From S015-6 sp964479535 (GTDB taxonomy: Bacteria > Desulfobacterota > DSWW01): DNA of 64,000 bases. The notes under the pieces are model-generated. The model was not told the origin of the DNA and searched no databases. It saw nothing but the letters and a program-made list of their open reading frames with translations. This document shows positions 10,612 to 20,859 of the stretch, piece by piece. The position numbers and the translations under genes are program-made. Where the stretch lies: the NCBI GenBank assembly GCA_964479535.1, contig CAYZMM010000034.1, positions 1 to 64,000 on the forward strand. The letters are read 5' to 3'. Numbering within the stretch: the first letter of the stretch is position 1; every line of letters begins with the position of its first letter.

Positions 10612-10856
10612 CTTCGTCCCTCCTGTAAGAGGCGCTTGTCTTCTTTCGCACGCTTCGCGGCGAATCTCCGTCTATCGCAACCGGCGTGCCAAACATGTAA
10701 CCGTTTGAAATTGCGAGGTTTTGTTTCGAGGCAGCAGCGGCATGCGGAACTCTCGATTCCGTTTGCTCTTTTCTCAGCCCGCCGGAACGGGAGAGAAGCC
10801 GAATAAATGCACAGAAGTATAGGCAGCGCAACGGTTCCAGGGCATCGGAACGATAA

Positions 10857-10881
10857 GTTCCGGTTCTCAAGGGACCGGAAC
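10857..10881. terminator. Inverted repeat between citrate synthase and groES, possible terminator
   Basis: Perfect 8-base arms GTTCCGGT (10857-10864) and ACCGGAAC (10874-10881) with a 9-base loop, starting 13 bases beyond the 3' end of the minus-strand citrate synthase gene. There is no clear U-run, so it may be a weak terminator or one of the GGAAC/GTTCC-rich intergenic repeats that also appear near 20.56 kb and 21.3 kb. Confidence 0.4.
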
Positions 10882-10893
10882 CTACGTTTCCGT

Positions 10894-12378
10894 TCACCCG
10901 GTTCTCAGTGCAAGAGGCAGATACGGCCTTCGGTCCACCAGGTCCTTGTAGGCGGGGCGGATCAGTCGGTTCTGAACGACCTGTTCCAGACGATGTGCGC
11001 ACCATCCCGCTACGCGGGCCATGGCGAACAGGGGCGTGTACAGTTCCTGGGGGATCCCGATCATGTCCAGAAGGAATCCGGAATAGAAGTCCACATTAGC
11101 ACTGACCTTCTTCTTCGCCCCCTTCACCTGAGCGAAGGCGGCAGGGGCCAGCTCCGCCACCCGCTTGAAGAGCCGAAACTCGTCTTCGCGGCCCATCTCC
11201 CGGGTCAATCCCTCAAGCATCTCGGAGAGGTAGACGGCTCTGGGGTCGGAGAGGGTGTAGACCGCGTGGCCCATTCCGTAGATCTTGCCGCTCCGGTCTC
11301 CCGCCTCCCGCCGCAGGATCCTGCAGAGGTAGTCGAAGACCTCGTCACGGTCATCCCAGTCCCGGACCTCGGACTTCATGAAGCCCATCATGCTCATCAC
11401 CTGCTCGTTTGCGCCCCCGTGGAGGTGGCCCTTCAGGGAACCCAGCGCCGCCGAGATGGCGCTGAAGGTGTCCGTCTCGCTCGAGGAGACCACCCTCGTC
11501 GTGAAGGTCGAGTTGTTGCCGCCCCCGTGTTCCGCATGGAGGATCAGGAACTGGTCGAGGAGAAGGGCCGCCTCCCGGCTGAAGCGTTTGCGGGCCTTGA
11601 ACATCCTCATGAAGTCCTCTGCATGGTGAGCGCGGCTGTCCGACCGGACGATCACGAGATCCGCCTTCTCCTTGTACTTGTAGTTCATCCCGTGGTACGT
11701 GTAGGCCACCAGGATCGGGAACCGGGCGATCAGGTCGATGCTGTGCCGGGTCACGTCCTCGATGGCGATCGAATCCGGGTCCGGATCGGTGTCGTATAGG
11801 TTGTCCACGGCAGTCTGAAGGGAGTTCATGAGGTTCCGGCTCGTGAGCCGGTGAACGAGCAGGTTCCGGTAGTCGGCCGGCAGGCACCGTCTTGCATTCA
11901 AATAGTCGGAGAAGTCCCGCAACTGCTTCCGGGTGGGAAGATTGCCCGTGAGCAGCAGGTAGACCACCTCTTCGAAGCCGAAGCTGTCCCCGTGGGCCCT
12001 TGCGATCTCGATTGCATCGATGCCGCAGTAGAGAAGCTCTCCTTCCACGGGCAGGAATTCGTAAGGCAGGATGTCTCGCAACTTCGGAAGGAAGGCTTCC
12101 AGCTCGCTCCGGGTTGCCTCGCGCCCGTGGAGTTCCTGGAAGACCCGGGCCGGGTCCACCACCTTGAGGCCGCTTCGGCCCGGCTCCTCACCCTTGAGCA
12201 CGGCCAGGGGGATCCGTTCGTGGCCCACGGCCGAGCCCTTGTTCGTCACGCCCACGAAGACGCCCGCCCCCTGGTCGTCCCTCAGCCCGATCTGGATGTT
12301 GTGTTTGCGAAGTCGTTCGGAATCAGGGGCATCATTGCTGCGAACCAGTTCAGCCAATTCCCGTATGATTTCTGACAT
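10894..12378 (-). CDS. gltA: Citrate synthase
   Basis: 494 residues, longer than the usual ~430 because of an N-terminal extension of about 70 residues. The catalytic segments are intact: HAEHGGGNNST with His284, GHLHGGANE with His320, and NVDFYSG with the catalytic aspartate. It condenses acetyl-CoA with oxaloacetate; a methylcitrate synthase role cannot be excluded. The start is supported by a GGTGAGAAGGA site. A strong perfect inverted repeat lies 68 bases upstream of the ATG. It is not operonic with groESL, being separated by about 280 bases. Confidence 0.95.
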   Translation of the reverse strand: MSEIIRELAELVRSNDAPDSERLRKHNIQIGLRDDQGAGVFVGVTNKGSAVGHERIPLAVLKGEEPGRSGLKVVDPARVFQELHGREATRSELEAFLPKLRDILPYEFLPVEGELLYCGIDAIEIARAHGDSFGFEEVVYLLLTGNLPTRKQLRDFSDYLNARRCLPADYRNLLVHRLTSRNLMNSLQTAVDNLYDTDPDPDSIAIEDVTRHSIDLIARFPILVAYTYHGMNYKYKEKADLVIVRSDSRAHHAEDFMRMFKARKRFSREAALLLDQFLILHAEHGGGNNSTFTTRVVSSSETDTFSAISAALGSLKGHLHGGANEQVMSMMGFMKSEVRDWDDRDEVFDYLCRILRREAGDRSGKIYGMGHAVYTLSDPRAVYLSEMLEGLTREMGREDEFRLFKRVAELAPAAFAQVKGAKKKVSANVDFYSGFLLDMIGIPQELYTPLFAMARVAGWCAHRLEQVVQNRLIRPAYKDLVDRRPYLPLALRTG

Positions 12379-12445
12379 TCCTTCTCACCTCGACCGGGGC
12401 TCTCGCGCCCCACGTTGGCATCGTTGCCCCGCAACACGGCTCGTT

Positions 12446-12476
12446 GTCGGGTCGAGTCGCCATCACTCGACCCGAC
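12446..12476. promoter_or_regulatory. Perfect 12-bp inverted repeat upstream of citrate synthase
   Basis: GTCGGGTCGAGT at 12446-12457 and its exact complement at 12465-12476, loop CGCCATC. It lies 68 bases before the citrate synthase ATG on the minus strand and 243 bases before the plus-strand phosphofructokinase start. No U-run follows on either strand, so a simple terminator is unlikely. It could be an operator or an mRNA leader hairpin. Confidence 0.5.
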
Positions 12477-12718
12477 GGTGAACTCTAATCACCCACGCGT
12501 AGAAGTCAATCCTCCTGTTCTTCATGATTCCCCCACACTCCGACGCCGGAGCCCGGTTCAGTCAGGCCGGGGTTTGCAAGGATTTGATTCCGAGAAGGAT
12601 TTTCGCGCACCAGCGATCCCGCACACCGGGTCCCCGCAACCTGGAGACGGAACCGGTCATCTTTATTGGGGAAGGTGGAAAGGGACGATCTCATCCTTAG
12701 AGCACCAGGAGGTTCCCA

Positions 12719-13918
12719 GTGGCAAACGTCGACACAAAGAAGGGCGTCATCGCGATCCTGACCGGGGGAGGGGACGTCCCCGGTCTCAACCCGGCCATAC
12801 GGGCCATCACGATCCGTGCCATACGGGAAGGGTACGAGGTCATCGGCATCCGCCGCGGCTGGGCCGGCGCCATGGAAATCGTCCCGAAGAAGAGCGCGGA
12901 CAACACGGACTACTGCCAGATCCTCACCGAAGAAATAGTGAACAAGGCGGGCCGCACCGGAGGCACCTTCCTTCACACCTCGCGCACACGCCCCAGTCAC
13001 GTCTCCAAGGCGAACGTCCCGGAGCACCTGCAGGGCAAGTACCAGGACGAAATGAACGATCTCACCCCGGAGGTCCTGAAGAACCTGGATTTTCTGGGTG
13101 TGGACTATGTGATCCCCATCGGCGGTGACGACACCCTGAGCTACGCCGTCAGGCTCTATCAGGAAGGGGTTCGGGTGGTGGGGATCCCGAAAACCATGGA
13201 CAACGACGTGCCCGGCACCGACTACTGTATCGGTTTCAGCACCTGCGTGACCCGGACGATCAGCATGACGAACAGCCTCCGCACCTCCGCGGGTTCCCAC
13301 GAGCGATTCATGGTCCTCGAGGTGTTCGGGCGGTACGCAGGTTTCACGGCCATGCTCCCCACCATGGCCGGAGCGGCCAACCGGTGCGTGATTCCGGAAC
13401 ACAAGTTCGATATCGAGCGGCTCACCGAGCTTCTGGCCGAGGATCGCTTCCGAAACCCGAGCCGGTATTCCGTCGTGCTCGTCTCCGAGGGCGCCATGTT
13501 CGAGGGGGGCGAGATGGTCTTCAAGGAAGCGACCAGCGACGACTACGGCCACAAGAAGCTCGGAGGCATCGGGGACCTCGTTTCGTCCGAACTGAAGACC
13601 CGCTCCGCCAAGCACAACAAGGGCAGGTCCATCGACATCATCAATCAGAAGCTCGGGTATCTCGTCCGGTGCGGCGACCCGGATGCGATCGATTCCATCG
13701 TGCCCATGGCCTACGGCAACCTGGCACTGGATCTGATCCTTGACAAGGTGCACGGCCGCCTGGTGGTCCTGAAGAACGGCCGGTACGACAACATGCCCAT
13801 CGACGTGGTCACGAGCACGAAGAAGGTCGTCAACGTGAAGGAGCACTACAACACGGACCGACTGCGTCCGAAATACGAGACCTTCGAGATGAAACCCCTG
13901 TTCATCATGACGGAATGA
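12719..13918 (+). CDS. pfp: 6-phosphofructokinase, pyrophosphate-type signature
   Basis: 399 residues. It has the PFK opening TGGGDVPGLNPAIR. The two positions that separate pyrophosphate- from ATP-dependent enzymes both carry the PPi-type residues: GGDD (135-138, where ATP enzymes have GGDG) and PKTMDND with Lys158 (where ATP enzymes have PGTIDND). Later segments AGFTAMLP and VLVSEGA are typical. It should interconvert fructose 6-phosphate and fructose 1,6-bisphosphate, reversibly with PPi (inference from residues). It starts at GTG with an AGGAGG site six bases upstream. It stands alone, divergent from citrate synthase. Confidence 0.92.
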   Translation: MANVDTKKGVIAILTGGGDVPGLNPAIRAITIRAIREGYEVIGIRRGWAGAMEIVPKKSADNTDYCQILTEEIVNKAGRTGGTFLHTSRTRPSHVSKANVPEHLQGKYQDEMNDLTPEVLKNLDFLGVDYVIPIGGDDTLSYAVRLYQEGVRVVGIPKTMDNDVPGTDYCIGFSTCVTRTISMTNSLRTSAGSHERFMVLEVFGRYAGFTAMLPTMAGAANRCVIPEHKFDIERLTELLAEDRFRNPSRYSVVLVSEGAMFEGGEMVFKEATSDDYGHKKLGGIGDLVSSELKTRSAKHNKGRSIDIINQKLGYLVRCGDPDAIDSIVPMAYGNLALDLILDKVHGRLVVLKNGRYDNMPIDVVTSTKKVVNVKEHYNTDRLRPKYETFEMKPLFIMTE

Positions 13919-14037
13919 CGCACGTACGATATCCCCCCTGAAACCACGCCCTATACGTCCTGGGCGACGAGCCCCAGAAGGTGCATAGCGCGCCGAAACG
14001 TCCAGCAAACGGGCCAGCTGAGGGCCGGAGAAGCTCG

Positions 14038-14066
14038 ATGAAAGAATCCGTCGAATTCCCTATACT
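14038..14066 (+). promoter_or_regulatory. Putative sigma-70 promoter for the YitT gene
   Basis: ATGAAA at 14038-14043, 17-base spacer, TATACT at 14061-14066. The -10 is 5/6 and the -35 is 4/6. A start near 14073 would give a leader of about 50 bases to the ATG at 14124. Confidence 0.5.
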
Positions 14067-14123
14067 ATGCTGTTTTCGGGACGGCCCTATCCGGGTATCC
14101 ATGCAGAACGGAGGTGTTTCCGC

Positions 14124-14999
14124 ATGAAAGCAACCGCCCCCTCGAACAGGATCGGGACCGTGAAGACGGTCCTGTGGAACGTGATTCTGTTGAGCATCGG
14201 CAGCACGCTGTGTGCCCTGGCGATCAACGGCATCCTGATACCGCACCAGTTCCTGAGCGGAGGCTTCGTGGGCCTCGTGCTGGTGATCTACTACCTTTCC
14301 CCTCTGTTGCCGGTGGCCTGGCTCTACTTCCTGTTCAATCTGCCCCTTTTCGCACTCGGCTGGATGTACGTGGGACGAAGATTCTTCCTGTACAGCCTCG
14401 CAGGCTCGATCCTCTTCAGCCTCGCCGTGCGGCTCGTCCCCGCCTCCTTCCCGGTTCATGATCCGATCCTTGCAGCTCTTCTCGCCGGAATCATCGGGGG
14501 AGCGGGAGCCGGTATGATCCTCCGGTCCCTGGGCTCGGCGGGAGGGGTCGACATCCTCTCGGTCATCTTGCTGAAGCGCTTCTCGATTCGCCTCGGGTCC
14601 ACGATTCTCGTCTTCAACACCCTCGTGCTGGGCCTGGCGGCCCTGTTCTTTTCCCTGGACGCGGCCCTGTACACCCTGGTCTACATGTTCGTGACCTCTT
14701 ATGTCGTCAACCTGGTGGTGACCGGCTGGAGCCAGCGCAAGGCGGTTTTGATCATATCCGCCGAATGGGAGCGGATCCACAAGGGCATTCTCTATGAGCT
14801 CAAGCGGGGCGCCACGATTCTGCAGGGGAAGGGAGGCTACTCGGGTGAACCGGAGCAGATCCTCTACACGGTCATCACTTTCCGGGAGCTGGCCAGACTG
14901 AAGCGCATGGTCCGCAGCCTGGACCCGAACGCTTTCGTGGTGGTCACCGACACCCTGGAGGTGATGGGCCTGCGGGTCGGGACGGAACCCCATTGGTAG
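14124..14999 (+). CDS. YitT-family membrane protein (with C-terminal DUF2179 domain)
   Basis: 291 residues. The ATG at 14124 follows a GGAGGTG site, so it is preferred over an upstream in-frame ATG at 14067. Five or six hydrophobic segments occupy residues about 13-205, including the family segments NGILIPHQFLSGGFVGL and LRSLGSAGGVDILSVIL. The last ~80 residues (QRKAVLIIS..W....GILYELKRGATILQGKGGYSG) form the cytosolic DUF2179 domain. Transport substrate is not established for the family. A monocistronic unit by position. Confidence 0.9.
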   Translation: MKATAPSNRIGTVKTVLWNVILLSIGSTLCALAINGILIPHQFLSGGFVGLVLVIYYLSPLLPVAWLYFLFNLPLFALGWMYVGRRFFLYSLAGSILFSLAVRLVPASFPVHDPILAALLAGIIGGAGAGMILRSLGSAGGVDILSVILLKRFSIRLGSTILVFNTLVLGLAALFFSLDAALYTLVYMFVTSYVVNLVVTGWSQRKAVLIISAEWERIHKGILYELKRGATILQGKGGYSGEPEQILYTVITFRELARLKRMVRSLDPNAFVVVTDTLEVMGLRVGTEPHW

Positions 15000-15343
15000 G
15001 AAAGCGCCCAGAAAGCGGAACTAGAGATTCTTATTATGAAGAAATCGGAATTCGGAATTCTTTTTTGCCCTCCGACCCGAATGACGGTGACGTGCAGGAG
15101 GACGAAATCCTCATCGCGACCGCCTGGGTCCCGGGGAATGGCCAGGAGAGGAAATCGGAACTGCACGGATATCCTCGCCTTTCCGGCCGTGTGCGCTCCC
15201 AGAGCAAGCGTACCGGGGGGCCACCAATCCTTCCGCGGTTCTCAGCGGTCGTCTGGCCCGATTCATGCTAGCCTGCACATTGCACCAGACTCTGCTATAT
15301 GTAGAATCCATCCATTGCACATTCGCCAGCTTTTGGGGAAGAA
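15000..15343. other. Intergenic region upstream of the sigma-54 activator gene
   Basis: 344 bases without a supported gene. It includes GGAATTCGGAATTC at 15047-15060 followed by a T-run to 15066, which may end transcription of the upstream gene. A weak sigma-54-like sequence at 15269-15284 lacks the essential -24 GG. Short frames on both strands lack ribosome binding sites. Confidence 0.4.
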
Positions 15344-16762
<1,419 letters not shown>

Positions 16763-16772
16763 CCGCGGATCG

Positions 16773-17816
16773 CTACAGGGTGGCCATCTCCACGTTGTCG
16801 AAGTTCCGCCGATAATAGGCCATGTACTGGACCTTTCGTTCCAGAGCCTGGATGACGGCCGTTGCGAAGTTGACCCCTTCCAACCGACGCGCACTGCCCA
16901 GCCCTCCGGGACTGAAGACATTGATTTCCATCAGCTTGTCCCCGACGATGTCCAGTCCGACCAGGAACATGCCGTCCTGGGCAAGCTTGGGGCGGACGAT
17001 TTCGGCAATGCGCAGCGCCTCGTCCCCGACAACCGCCTGCGCGATCCTTCCCCCTGCGTGGACGTTGCTCCGCATGTCGTCCGCGCTGCGGACACGACGG
17101 AAGGCAGCGTATTTCCCTTTGTAGCGAAGAGGCTGGCCGTTCATGATGAAGAGCCGCATGTCCCCCTTTTCTGCTGCGGGCAGGTACTCCTGGGCGATCA
17201 CGTAGCCGTCCCGTGAAACGGCCTCGATGATCTGATTCAGGTTGGAGATATCGTCGGGACGCACGAGGAACACGTTTCTTCCCCCGGAGCCCTGAAGGGG
17301 CTTCAGGACGACCTTGCCCCCCTCCTCCTTGGCAAAGGCCTTGATCTTCTTCGCGTCCCGGGTGATCAGGGTCCTGGGCCTCACCTCCTCCGGAAACAGC
17401 TGGAAGTACATCTTGTTCGTTGCCTTGGCCAGACCGTTCGGGTCGTTCAGCACGACGACGCCGTGGCGCATGGCGACGCGTCCGAAGAGAACGGGTGCCG
17501 ACTGGGCCCAGGGACGCTCGAAATCCTCCGCAGGGTCGTTGCGCAGGAGGAGAATGTCCAGATCGTCCACGGTGATCTCTTCGATCACGGCCTTCTTTCC
17601 CTGCAGGTCGGCCAGATACCCCTTCGTGTTCTTGTAGCTCTTCTTCGGCAGGGAACGGGCCCGGCTTCTGACTTGCTCGTCCGGGTCGTAGGTGAGGTCG
17701 GCTACGCCCATGACCCAGACTTCATGGCCGCGGTTCACCGCTTCCATGCCCAACCGGGTCGTCGTGTATCCCTCTTCCTCCGTCTTGAAGCTGTTGACGA
17801 CGAATCCAATCCTCAT
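16773..17816 (-). CDS. Glutathione-synthetase-like ATP-grasp ligase
   Basis: 347 residues. It has the prokaryotic GshB layout: an N-terminal Rossmann-like domain ending LLRNDPAEDFERPWAQ, then an ATP-grasp domain with KPLQGSGGRNVFLV, a GDMRLFIMNG segment and the metal-site MEINVFSPGGLGS. GshB joins gamma-glutamylcysteine to glycine, but no GshA is beside it. Its operon partners are a DUF1704 protein and an N-formylglutamate amidohydrolase-like protein, so the substrate may differ. It overlaps the upstream DUF1704 gene by ATGA and is last in a three-gene operon. Confidence 0.85.
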   Translation of the reverse strand: MRIGFVVNSFKTEEEGYTTTRLGMEAVNRGHEVWVMGVADLTYDPDEQVRSRARSLPKKSYKNTKGYLADLQGKKAVIEEITVDDLDILLLRNDPAEDFERPWAQSAPVLFGRVAMRHGVVVLNDPNGLAKATNKMYFQLFPEEVRPRTLITRDAKKIKAFAKEEGGKVVLKPLQGSGGRNVFLVRPDDISNLNQIIEAVSRDGYVIAQEYLPAAEKGDMRLFIMNGQPLRYKGKYAAFRRVRSADDMRSNVHAGGRIAQAVVGDEALRIAEIVRPKLAQDGMFLVGLDIVGDKLMEINVFSPGGLGSARRLEGVNFATAVIQALERKVQYMAYYRRNFDNVEMATL

Positions 17817-19738
17817 CTCCCCCTCCTTTTTTCGACGAGCTCGAAGACATTTCCATGCTCCCGAACCCGCTCCAGTCGTTCCATGCCTCTTTCCGTCTGC
17901 AGGTACCGTGGAAAGACCGCGGCCGGCGCAAGGACTCTCCTCCGTCTCAGCTCCTTGACCACGGGAATGTGCTCGGCCGATATCTTTCCGAGCAGCAAAG
18001 GCTCCAGCTCTCCCCCGCCCTTCAGATAGTCGAGCAGGGAGAGCAAACCCCGCAGATAGACCGCGTCCTTGGTCAGGCCTCCGCCGCGATGAATCCTCAG
18101 GGCAATACCGAAGGCGGCGCTTCTCTCGAATCCGTAGGTCCGGTTCAGGACCCTGAAGGTGTCCACGAAGGTCGCGCCCTGCACCAGGGATTCAACCGCG
18201 ATGACCCGGGCCGCCAGGGTCCGCAACCGGGCCGGGCTCAGCGCGCCGCCCAGGTGCTCCGCCAGGACGGCGAGGCCTTCCTGCAGCGCCTGGTAGTCCG
18301 CGAGCCCCAGACAGAGCAGCTGAAAGGGTTGTGCACGGCCGTTGAAGTAGGTCAGCAAGTGGGTTCCGATCTCGTGATGCAGGATCGCCTCCAGCCTGAA
18401 AGCGGGCAGCCGGGTCCCCCGGCCGACGAGCAGGGCGCCGAAGGAAACCATGAGGCCGGACGCCACATCGTCACGCACTTCAACCGCAGCCGAAAAATCC
18501 GGCTGCCCATTGCGGTAGGCCTCGATCTCCGACCTCGCATGCTCGGCGATCGTCTCGGCCGTCAGGGTTCCGCCCTTCCCGGATTCCCGGCTCCTCGGGG
18601 GAAAACGATCCAGGATGTCCCGGGCCAGTTGGAGTAATCCGTCGTCCACCCCTCCGAAGAGCTGTATGCTGCCGTGCAGAAAGCGTGGTGTGTTCCGCTC
18701 CGTCATCATGCTCAATTGCCGGTCCAGCTCCCTCCTCTTCTCCTGGAAGAGAGCCGCCAGGGTGGGGTCCTCCACCCGCTCGACCGGCGTGTTGTAGAGC
18801 TCCCTTTTCAAGAGGTCCGGGTCAACCGGCAGCGGCCTGTAGTGGAATGCGGGCACACGGTCGAAGCGATGGCGCTTGAATTCGGACAAGGCGGACTTGA
18901 AATTGACGGGTGTCACCTGCAGCAGGAAATCGAAGGTCTTCGCCACCTCCGCGAGCCTTCGGTCGACTTCGAAGACGGCCTTGACCACGGCACGCCTGCC
19001 CAGGGCCTGGTAGTGACGGGGGCGGTGGGTCGTGCAGCTCCGGGTAAACTCGAAGAAGGCCTGTTGCAGCGCCCGGGTCACGGTTCGGCGCATCAACTGG
19101 AGAACCATTGGAAAAGGCTCGCCCGAAGCAGGGTCGCGAAACACCGGGTCGACCTCGATACCGATCACGGAGCAGCCGCGAGCTCTCGCCTGCGAGAGGG
19201 GAACGAGGGATGCCAGGCCGGGAGGAGAAACACGAGACCTTTGCTGGACCTCCACGGTTGCCGCAACCCTGGACCGCGTCGACATCCTGACGCGTGCCAG
19301 GGACTTCCGGAGCCGCTCGATCGTGCTGTCCAGACGCCGGGCATCCCGCGGATGCACGAGGATCCGGAATCCGGGTATGACCCTGCCTCCATCCTTTTGC
19401 GCGGTCGAAGCCTCTTCAGGCGACGCCCAAAGCTCGACGAGCAGAAACGCCCCGAAGGAAGGGGTCATGGTGTCCACGACCTTCTCCAGCAGGAGAGAAA
19501 GCTCCTTCCGATGTTTCTTCCTTCCGGATGCGATCAGATACGACGCCTGCCCGGTCACGAGTCTCTCCGTGCCGGCGTCCTCCCTGCCCGTGGGACGTCG
19601 GTACACGCACAGGAAGGGGAGCGGGCGGTCGATGTGGATCCTCCCCTTGGGCGGGATCTGCCTGCGAACCCTCCTGTTGGCCGCCAGTCGGGCCCCCACG
19701 CTTCGGATGAAGTCCTGGTTGATCGTCGGTTGCTCCAT
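17813..19738 (-). CDS. DUF1704 / QEGLA-motif putative zinc carboxypeptidase (MATCAP relative)
   Basis: 641 residues. The metal site is HHEIGTH (HExxxH: His455, Glu456, His460), followed by the QEGLA motif (Glu487), the likely third ligand region. Annotations call the family a flavohemoglobin-expression-modulating QEGLA protein. The same domain is found in the animal tubulin tyrosine carboxypeptidase MATCAP, so a metallo-carboxypeptidase activity is plausible for bacteria but untested as far as I know. The N-terminal ~300 residues are basic, with no signal peptide. It lies 16 bases after the amidohydrolase-like gene and overlaps the GshB-like gene by 4 bases, so the three act together. Confidence 0.88.
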   Translation of the reverse strand: MEQPTINQDFIRSVGARLAANRRVRRQIPPKGRIHIDRPLPFLCVYRRPTGREDAGTERLVTGQASYLIASGRKKHRKELSLLLEKVVDTMTPSFGAFLLVELWASPEEASTAQKDGGRVIPGFRILVHPRDARRLDSTIERLRKSLARVRMSTRSRVAATVEVQQRSRVSPPGLASLVPLSQARARGCSVIGIEVDPVFRDPASGEPFPMVLQLMRRTVTRALQQAFFEFTRSCTTHRPRHYQALGRRAVVKAVFEVDRRLAEVAKTFDFLLQVTPVNFKSALSEFKRHRFDRVPAFHYRPLPVDPDLLKRELYNTPVERVEDPTLAALFQEKRRELDRQLSMMTERNTPRFLHGSIQLFGGVDDGLLQLARDILDRFPPRSRESGKGGTLTAETIAEHARSEIEAYRNGQPDFSAAVEVRDDVASGLMVSFGALLVGRGTRLPAFRLEAILHHEIGTHLLTYFNGRAQPFQLLCLGLADYQALQEGLAVLAEHLGGALSPARLRTLAARVIAVESLVQGATFVDTFRVLNRTYGFERSAAFGIALRIHRGGGLTKDAVYLRGLLSLLDYLKGGGELEPLLLGKISAEHIPVVKELRRRRVLAPAAVFPRYLQTERGMERLERVREHGNVFELVEKRRGR

Positions 19739-19754
19739 GGATCGATTCCCGCCG

Positions 19755-20531
19755 CTACCTCGGTTTCCTGTTCAACTCCTCCATGATGCCGGGGATGGTT
19801 GCCCTCAAGGCCTCGCGAATGCCTTCCAGCTGTTTCACGTCGACGGTTCCCGCCCATTCGTCCATGAAGAACTTCTTCACCTCCACCGCGAGGGCGCACC
19901 CGCTGTCCGGGAAATTCTCATGAACGGTACGCGGCAACTGCCCCCCGAGGAACTTGACGTTCTCCCGAACGTCGAGATGCCGACCGAAATAGTCGAAGCT
20001 GCGGAGATCCTCGATGAATCGGTCCACCAGGTCCGCCCACGCATCCCGGTTCATGGTGCCCGTCCCCACGTTGATCTCCGGGTTCCCCTCCGGATCCGCG
20101 GGAGGGGCCTGCGGCCCGTTCCGGCGATGGTTGTAGGAGTGCAGATCCAGGACCACGAAGCGGCCGTGCTCCGAGGCCATTCTCGAGCCGACCTCCTGGA
20201 GCCGGCGATAGAAAGCATCGTATTGCACCAGGGACCGGGCAATCAACTCGCCGGGGGGAGGCTTCTTCCAGACCGCGAGCCCCCACGCATCCTCCGGCTT
20301 CAGGTAGACGGCCTTGTGGCGCGGGCGATTCAGGTCGACCTCGAACCGGGAACGATCCACCACGATCCGGTTCGGAACGATCGCAGCCCACGAGCCCGTG
20401 TGGGGATCCTCCTCTCGCAGTCGGTCCGCGTTCTCCAGGGCCATGTGCTCCGCCACCTCTGCGCGCAGGTCGTGCCCGTTGTGGATGGCCACGGCCAACA
20501 GGGGAATTACACCTTCCCGTAGGTCCGACAA
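19755..20531 (-). CDS. N-formylglutamate amidohydrolase-like protein
   Basis: 258 residues from a TTG start with an AGGGA site. Family features include the metal-binding AIHNGHD near the N terminus, DLNRPRHKAVY, a conserved VLDLHSYNHRRNG and a C-terminal VEVKKFFMDEW. The known family reaction releases formate or another acyl group from N-acyl-glutamate in a zinc-dependent way. No histidine-degradation genes are nearby. With a GshB-like ligase and a DUF1704 peptidase it more likely trims an amide of another compound (inference). First gene of the operon. Confidence 0.85.
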   Translation of the reverse strand: MSDLREGVIPLLAVAIHNGHDLRAEVAEHMALENADRLREEDPHTGSWAAIVPNRIVVDRSRFEVDLNRPRHKAVYLKPEDAWGLAVWKKPPPGELIARSLVQYDAFYRRLQEVGSRMASEHGRFVVLDLHSYNHRRNGPQAPPADPEGNPEINVGTGTMNRDAWADLVDRFIEDLRSFDYFGRHLDVRENVKFLGGQLPRTVHENFPDSGCALAVEVKKFFMDEWAGTVDVKQLEGIREALRATIPGIMEELNRKPR

Positions 20532-20776
20532 ATCGAAAACTCCCTGTCTTTGTTGCCACCGGAACTTCGGGTTCTCCTATTCCCGATATCGGAATGCCGA
20601 GTTCCTCGTGTCACAATCTCTTTGGATCTTGGAGACTTGCCCACCGATCTCCTTCCCAGAGGTTCTTTCCTCAGCCTGAAAACCGACCGGACCCGGCACT
20701 GTCGATTCCGAACCTTCGTGCAGCAAGGCCTCCCTTTAACCGGAAAATCCATTCAGGTCAAGACATTATACCATTT
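20532..20776. other. Intergenic leader region with GGAAC/GTTCC-rich sequence
   Basis: Non-coding. It carries short inverted segments such as CCGGAACTTCGGGTTCTCC near 20561-20579 and a GATATCGGAAT palindromic stretch, similar in style to sequences at 10.86 kb, 15.05 kb and 21.32 kb. The promoter of the minus-strand operon should be here, but I cannot assign it. Confidence 0.35.
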
Positions 20777-20792
20777 GGCACCCTTCTTGTTT
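20777..20792 (+). promoter_or_regulatory. Putative sigma-54 promoter for the acidic secreted protein
   Basis: TGGCACCCTTCTTGTT has the -24 GG and a -12 GT exactly 10 bases apart. Only the last base of the -12 GC differs from consensus. A start near 20802 would leave a leader of about 58 bases. Confidence 0.5.
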
Positions 20793-20859
20793 ATGTTTTG
20801 GGGATCTGAGTCAGGACCGCTTTTCGGAGCTACCTTAACCCGATCGAGGGAGAGAACAA

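Noticed and set aside
10612..10893. Expected CIRCE operator upstream of groES
   Set aside because: No GAGTGCTAA/TTAGCACTC repeat found in the region.
15269..15284. Possible sigma-54 promoter before the NtrC-type gene
   Set aside because: The -24 element reads TAGCC instead of TGGCA, so the essential GG is missing, although the TTGCA half fits.
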